DNA of 64,000 nucleotides from Cryptomeria japonica (Eukaryota; Streptophyta; Pinopsida; Cupressales; Cupressaceae), in the NCBI RefSeq assembly GCF_030272615.1, contig NC_081412.1, forward strand, positions 101,183,796 through 101,247,795. The letters run 5' to 3'. Under the pieces are notes generated by a model. It was given only the letters and a program-made list of their open reading frames with translations. It was not told where the DNA came from and made no database searches. Position numbers and translations under genes: made by a program. Below, piece after piece: positions 58,494 through 64,000 of this stretch (positions are counted from its first letter, which is position 1; the number at the start of each line of letters is the position of its first letter).

Positions 58494-61400
58494 ATGGCAC
58501 CTAAAAGGGAGTTCTCAGGAAAGATTAATTACCAAGAGAGGGCAATCTGATGATTTCCTAGAACAGTTGACCTTGTCAACTAATGTGGCTACTAAGGTAA
58601 AAGAATTAGTGCCAAGAGCTCCTTGCCTGAAAATAGGAGAAGGATTGTACGACAAAGGCAATTGGCTGAGAGACCCACAAATAGGATTGTCTGGGTTGGG
58701 TCTTTTCAAGGTCGGATTCGGCATGAGACATTCCCTAGCCACAATGAACAACATTTGGGAGTTAGATGTAGGAAAATTGGTAGTTTCTAGAGCGTTCATG
58801 GATGTGGACCTTCTAACTCAGGTTGCACACAATTATGACCTCACTACAAAGAGTATTAGGGACATATATGGAAAAACCCTCATTGAGATTAATAATGAGA
58901 AGTTCATAAATGCTTTTGGGCTTAGTGAATTTTCCAATTTTTTATAACCCATCAATTTTAAATCACTAGCTCAGGTTTACAATGCACAGAGGAATCACCT
59001 TAGGAGTGGACCTCTTAAAGAATTCTTTGTGAAGATAGGTGGATTAATAGTTGTAGGACTCAATACTATGGAGCCTTTCTCCTTAAATTTGTTCACCCTT
59101 AGAGCCAAGGGATTATACTAGTCACTCTGCCAAATTTTAGGAGAGGATGTTGAGGCAAATATGCCTACTCGTTACATGTTAATGATTGCTCAAATTTTGA
59201 ATCCTTCTCTAGTAGTGACCTTTGGTTATGCTTCCTATGTTACTGATGCCATCCATCAAGGCTTGATAGGGATAAAGAATGGGAAAGTGGATAGATGTTT
59301 TGGATGGTATTCCCTCCTCATGCATTTATTTTTGTTCAAGGGTGGTGACTATTTTGCAAATGGAATGGATCTTGTGAAAGAAAAAGATGGAGAAAAGATG
59401 TCAATTCAATTATGGAGTACAGTTCTTTCATGGGATAGAGAGGAAGCTAGCTAGTTGAGATTTGATAAGTGCTTTGCATCCAGATTAGGACTCTTATATG
59501 TTCAAAGAATCCAAGAGTCCCTAAGGTTCTTTTGATATTCATTAGGCCAAAAGAGTTTACTGAAAATGTTAAAATTATCCACAATTGGGGTGATATGTGT
59601 TAGGGATCCCACAGATACTGAGGGGGGGGGGGGGTGAATCAGTATCTGACTAGTGATAAGAATTTCTTAAGTTAAAACATGCAGAACATAATATAATAGT
59701 GTACCTATATGCAAGAAATAATGCTATAAACAGAATCAAGAATATCCACAAGAAAAGTACACCATAACACAAGATGTTCAACAAGGAAACCTGGTGTAGG
59801 AAAAACCTCGGTGGGATTTGTGACCCACAATACTCACTCACTGGCCAATAAGAGAATATTACTTACAATAGGGGCCTACACATGCAGCAAGGCCAACTGC
59901 CTAGAGCTCACTGCTCAATGGGAAGTCACACTGACTTACAATAAGGATTATACTAATCCAATTACTTGTACTGCTTTACAATAGCATCTCTAATGCCAGA
60001 TTCAGTACCGGTTCTTTCTTTGTTCTTTACATATACCCTTGACCTATAATTCGCACATTAGGTCTTCCTAATAATTTTCTTTATGCCCTTTTTTATCACC
60101 TATCACACTCTATTCAAATGTCTATAATGATCTCCTTTATATACAAGAGTCATTTTACAATTTTCCAAGTTGGCTTACAATAATAAACAAAATATTACAT
60201 AACAAAAATCCTGTCAGCCTTTGTGCCGGTATACATATTTCCTTCTATGTCGGTGCCGGTGTAGAGTGATCTGTTGATGCTGGTGCACTGTCTTTCTTGT
60301 GTAATGCTTTGTCGATATGATGTCTTACCAGTGCCATAGGATTGCAAGGTTGCCATCAATGACAAAACCTTCAATCACATATAATGTCTCATTGGAGTGT
60401 CCATATGCCAACAATATGTACTTATACCCTATCTCCACAGTTTTCAGAGTGTATGGTTTCAGAGGCACTCCATTTTTGTTGCCATATCAGGTCCCTCTTA
60501 AAGTAGGAATTGCAGAAGTTCTCAGGCAGATTGGTGGTGTGCAGGAGGTTGAGCTAACAGGTAGAGGTAAAGGGACCATTTTCCCTACAATAACTATAGC
60601 TCATCAGTTTGTAATAACTAAAGGGGCCTGGAAGTGCTTTGAAGATTTCCTTCAACCATACCATTTATCAACTGCAGTATCAAGGTGTGCCAACCCTGAA
60701 GATTTCTGCAACAACATCTTCAGAAAGAGGGCAGTATGCAGAGGTAGACCTCACCAATTCTAGTTCCCTGAAGACCTCATCAGGAATGAGTTTGATTTGG
60801 ATGAGCAAGAGCTAAGGAAAGAAAAGTGGGTGGCCTATAAGAAGGCCCTTGATTATGTGCACCAATTTGACACTAGCTATGACCCCTTGTCTAGTTTCCA
60901 CCCCTTTGAAGAAAAGGTAAAATTCTTAATTCTTTGTTTTGAAGATGTAATGCAGACATTGAAAGAAAAGAGGGAGGTTGTGATTAAGAACAACCCTGAG
61001 AAAGCAAGACTAGTTTTAACTAGGTCTACATCTACCAAAGCTATCCCTCCAGGTGATTACATGTTACATAAGAAGTCCAACTATAGTGTGTTGATGCCAA
61101 CAATAGGGGAGCCTTCTACCTCAAAAGGAAAGAGGAAGATACAAGATGTCATTGACATTCAGGAGAGCCCAAAGAGGCAAAAAGTGGGAAAGGAAGTACA
61201 ATTTGATGAACCCTTCTATTCCCCATCTCAATCCCCTATTCATATAGGAGATGAACAGGTAGCAAGTGAGCAACTATTACAATTAGGCAGTCTTGGAGAG
61301 ATAGCCTACACCTATGATGAAGTGGAAGAGGGAATGCCAGAAGAGCCCCTTAATGCTGAGATGAATATAACCACTAGTGAATTCAAAGGCCAGAAGTTGG

Positions 61401-62894
61401 ATCCTAAGATCAAACAAGCCAATGAGGATTTCATGGCTGATAATAACTTTGTCACATTAGGAGCTTTCATACAATTCATATGTAAGCAAAATATTGATCA
61501 ATTTAATGCTAGATGTGAGAAGAGGAAAGGTGAGTAGCCCCACAAGGATCTGTCTGCGGTGGAGGAAGAAATAAAGCAAGAGATGATTACTGAGTTCAAG
61601 ACCATCACTCCTAAGCAAGGAAGAGACATGGTGGCAAAGGCTGGTGTACTCATTCTCCCTGAATGGGACATAGTAGATGCCTTGGTTTTAGAGGCAGTAA
61701 GGAAGGAGACTAAACCTATGAAGGGAGTCACTTTCAGCAAGGATAATGCTACCCTGGTTATGTGGTCTCTGAAAAGAAATGAAAATAGAAAGAATAAAGA
61801 CACCCCAGGGTCAAGTTATCTTGGAGGTATGATAGTGAAAAGAGTACAAAGCACTGGGGTGGTAGAAGTTGCAAGCACAGTCCTAGAGACTGCAAAATTC
61901 AGTGTTGCAGTGGTAGAGAAAGAAGCAAAAAGAAAAGGCAGATCTCCAAGTTAAGTTGGAGATAGTTTTAAAAGCGTATAACAGTGCCAAGGAAGAGGTA
62001 AGGGGTAAAGATAGCATCATTGCCAAGCTACAAAGCCAGTTGGTAGGACAATACCATCAAGGTGAGTCCTCAACATTGATGATCACCTCTTCTCCTGCAA
62101 GGCCTCCACCTACCAGCCCCATTATTGAATTCCCACCATCTCCAGCACCTTCTAGTTCCCAGTTGATTGAGATCACTCCCCATGAATTGGAGAAGCTAAA
62201 ACAGGCTCAGGCCCTGTATGCAAAGAAATATGAAGAGAGAGTAAGGGCTACAATTTTGAGTTTTGCTGACACCATAGGGTCCTCACTAATGTATAATAAT
62301 ATGAGTAATATTTTGGAAATGTGGAATGAGCGAAATGGAGACAAGGCTACTCTAATGCCTATTTTTGATAAGTGGAAGCCCAGAGAGTAGGATATAGAAC
62401 TTATTTGTGTATCCTATGATGAGGCAGGGGCTGACCCCATTATTAAATCTACCAATAATATGACAAAGGATTTAGTAAAGTTGGCAGAAGGAGTAGATAA
62501 TGCAGATAGAAAGATCAACTTATACAAGAAAGAGTACACTGATCAAGTTTTTGAATTACTCCCAGGGGGTTTTGCCAGTCCAACACAATTAAAGGACAAA
62601 CAAATATGGCTTAAGGAATTAGAAGCCAAATTGTCATTGAGAATAAAAGGAATTATTAATTCAGAGGATGCCTCCATATTTATCAAAACAATTGAGGAGA
62701 TTGAGAAAATCAAATCTCATTATGGTTTTCTGAATTCAGAGGTCAACAAAATGAGGAACTCTTGGAAAAGATTAGCCAAGACAAAGGGAAAAGTGGTTAA
62801 CTTCTCGTGGCCTACTAATGATGTATACCAGGAATGGACAATAAAGTATGTAGTATTGGATGTGGAGCAGTTAGAAGATGTCGCAAAAGAATAA
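58494..62894 (+). pseudogene. Broken large ORF related to the B LTR-encoded protein
   Basis: MAPKREFSGKINYQER starts at 58494 and shifts frame near 58545. The protein then runs LRDPQIGLSGLGLFKVGFGM-like sequence, RDIYGKTLIEINNEKFINAF (compare EINRETVMAAIGIP in B's LTR), stops near 58945 and 59118, then MLMIAQILNPSLVVTFGYAS. After excising solo LTR E the reading continues LYPISTVFRVYGFRGTPFLL with EVLRQIGG (compare YIRVGGFEGEP with EVCRQL in B). Beyond a stop at 60761 come a Lys/Glu/Ser-rich linker (60797-61537), a block at 61559-61954, a Pro/Ser hinge (62090-62160), and a helical C-terminus with LKELEAKLSLRIKGI ending at 62894. Stops at 61535, 61952 and 62388 break it. It is about 1190 codons if intact. 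The function is unknown, and it is likely part of a retroelement, possibly another Tat-type LTR in plus orientation. Confidence 0.65.
59598..60413 (-). mobile_element. Solo LTR E (element C family)
   Basis: 816 bp, TGTTAGGGATCC...ATATGCCAACA on the plus strand, perfect duplications ATATG at 59593-59597 and 60414-60418. Same order of landmarks as C's LTRs: hairpin arms AGATACTGA (59613-59621)/TCAGTATCT (59639-59647) around G13, ggaaacc...aaaaacctcggtggga near 59786, and a tttatatacaagagtc TATA-like zone near 60133. No internal region remains, so it is the product of LTR-LTR recombination inside the 58.5-kb ORF. Confidence 0.93.
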
Positions 62895-64000
62895 ACAAGT
62901 AGAAGAAGCCACGGATGTTGAAAAAGACTTGTAACCGCATTTGGAAAAGGTTTTGTAACTACTTCTTAAGAGAAGTAATGATTGTAACAAACTCTCCTAG
63001 GAAAGTCTGAAGCTTTGTATGCATCCATGTTATTATAAATGGATACTAGGACTAGTAAAAAAGCGATTGCAAGGAATTGTAAGAAAACGCTGCAGATATT
63101 TATCTGAGCTTTTTTCTAAGTCTTAATGGAGAATATTCAAATATTTTTGTAATACTTTCTAAAATAATATCAATATACAGACCATCGGTTTTGAGCTTGA
63201 ACTTTGTGTTGTCTTCAATTATATTTTACAAATATTTACTATTTCATTCTGAGTAATCTAGGGTTATTCCTTTTGAATATGGGTTGTAAGGCGACTTCAA
63301 GTAGATGTGCTTCTTAGCTTTTCTCTTCAGGAGAGGAATTAAATACGCGGGAATCATTTCTATCAGTAAATTCTTTGTGGGATACTTTGAATTTGATAGA
63401 TGCAGTTTGGTTTGGTATGAGTGGAATTCTTATATATGTCAGGCATATATGGGGATCTGTGGAAGCGGAGCTGATAGGATGTGTGGGGATATTTGATTGT
63501 GGGAGTATTGCCTAAACTTAGATGACTCTGTGGCCAATGGATAAGGCACTGGTATCTATTGTGGTGTCTTTTTACATAGCTTGTAGGTCAATACTGAATA
63601 TGAGTACAAGTTTTATTTCTTTGTTTCAGTTGGTTTTAAGGTGATAAGATCCACTGGTTTTCGGACTGGTTTACTGTGGATTTATCTTTTAAAAGTGTGA
63701 ACTCAGTTCACAAAAGGGTATACCCACCTAAACTTTGGAAAAGTTCGAAGTCTAGAAGGTTAATCAAACCTTGTCATATGTTGTTCTAAAAGTTTCCTTC
63801 TCTTTGATTTCTCTTCTGCAGGCAGAGTTTATCATATTACTATAAGGGTCTTAAGGGGAATCAGATTTTGAGAACAATAGATAGAACATGAATAAAATGC
63901 ATAACATCATATTGCCTATAAATATAGTGATGATCAAGATAAGCTCTAGGAGAATAAGGAGGATATAGAAAGATTGATATACCGATATTGTTATCTTGAC
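62895..64000. other. Non-coding tail of the window
   Basis: Ordinary AT-rich DNA after the end of the broken ORF. A near-palindrome atccatgttattataaatggat lies near 63023-63044. The tRNA-like fragment at 63523 is listed separately. No gene or LTR terminus was recognised. Confidence 0.4.
63523..63556 (+). other. tRNA-Arg-like 5' fragment
   Basis: gactctgtggccaatggata followed by aggcactggt closely matches the 5' half of plant tRNA-Arg genes, including box A (TGGCCnAATGG, with one base missing). The expected anticodon arm and T arm do not follow. It is not a functional tRNA gene. It may be a SINE-like or processed tRNA remnant. Confidence 0.4.

Overview
The window looks like repeat-dominated nuclear DNA from a seed plant with a very large genome. 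A gymnosperm or conifer is my best guess, from the density of old nested LTR retrotransposons, the Tat-type Ty3/gypsy element with ~4.9-kb LTRs, and the lack of any intact host gene. This is inference; no sequence here names a species. There are no bacterial features, no rRNA and no intact tRNA. Every long reading frame I could interpret belongs to a transposable element, and all of them carry stops or frameshifts.

Layout. 1-2.4 kb: unexplained TCGC/GCGA-rich DNA with an 877-bp-spaced direct duplication. 2.4-5.2 kb: a dead hAT-type transposase gene (minus). 6.3-13.6 kb: element A (minus), a copia-type LTR element with no pol that carries gag and a long second ORF (ORF2); 5-bp duplication AGGAA. 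13.6-15.5 kb: AT-rich flank with a TATA-like site and a 49-bp tandem repeat. 15.5-54.1 kb: element B (minus), one Tat-lineage Ty3/gypsy element flanked by AGAAG. Its internal order is gag, protease, archaeal-type RNase H, RT, old RNase H, integrase. Later insertions swell it: B1 (24.5-31.8 kb), a pol-bearing copia element inside the protease coding region; F (32.5-33.6 kb), a solo copia LTR inside gag-pol; and C (39.5-53.8 kb), a pol-less copia-type element inside B's 5' LTR. C is itself interrupted by D (40.7-48.6 kb, plus strand), a close relative of A. 54.1-56.5 kb: faint gag relic. 56.5-58.2 kb: degenerate tandem array of ~130-bp units. 58.5-62.9 kb: broken large ORF (plus) related to the ORF inside B's LTRs, interrupted by solo LTR E (59.6-60.4 kb). 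63.5 kb: tRNA-Arg-like 5' fragment.

How the parts relate. B1 has the enzymes of an autonomous copia element. A, C and D have none, but share with B1 the TGGTATCAGAGC-type primer site (partly decayed in A and D), the AAAGGGGGAGAT polypurine tract, TGTTGG...CA termini and a hairpin near the LTR end. They look like non-autonomous partners moved by such a helper. All three encode the same two-ORF plan: a coiled-coil/CCHC-knuckle gag, and a >1000-codon ORF2 of unknown function with a charged tail. A second unknown protein family occupies most of B's 4.9-kb LTRs and recurs at 58.5-62.9 kb. These two conserved non-enzymatic ORFs, the covarying LTR hairpin, and the RNase H upstream of RT in B are the most interesting signals.
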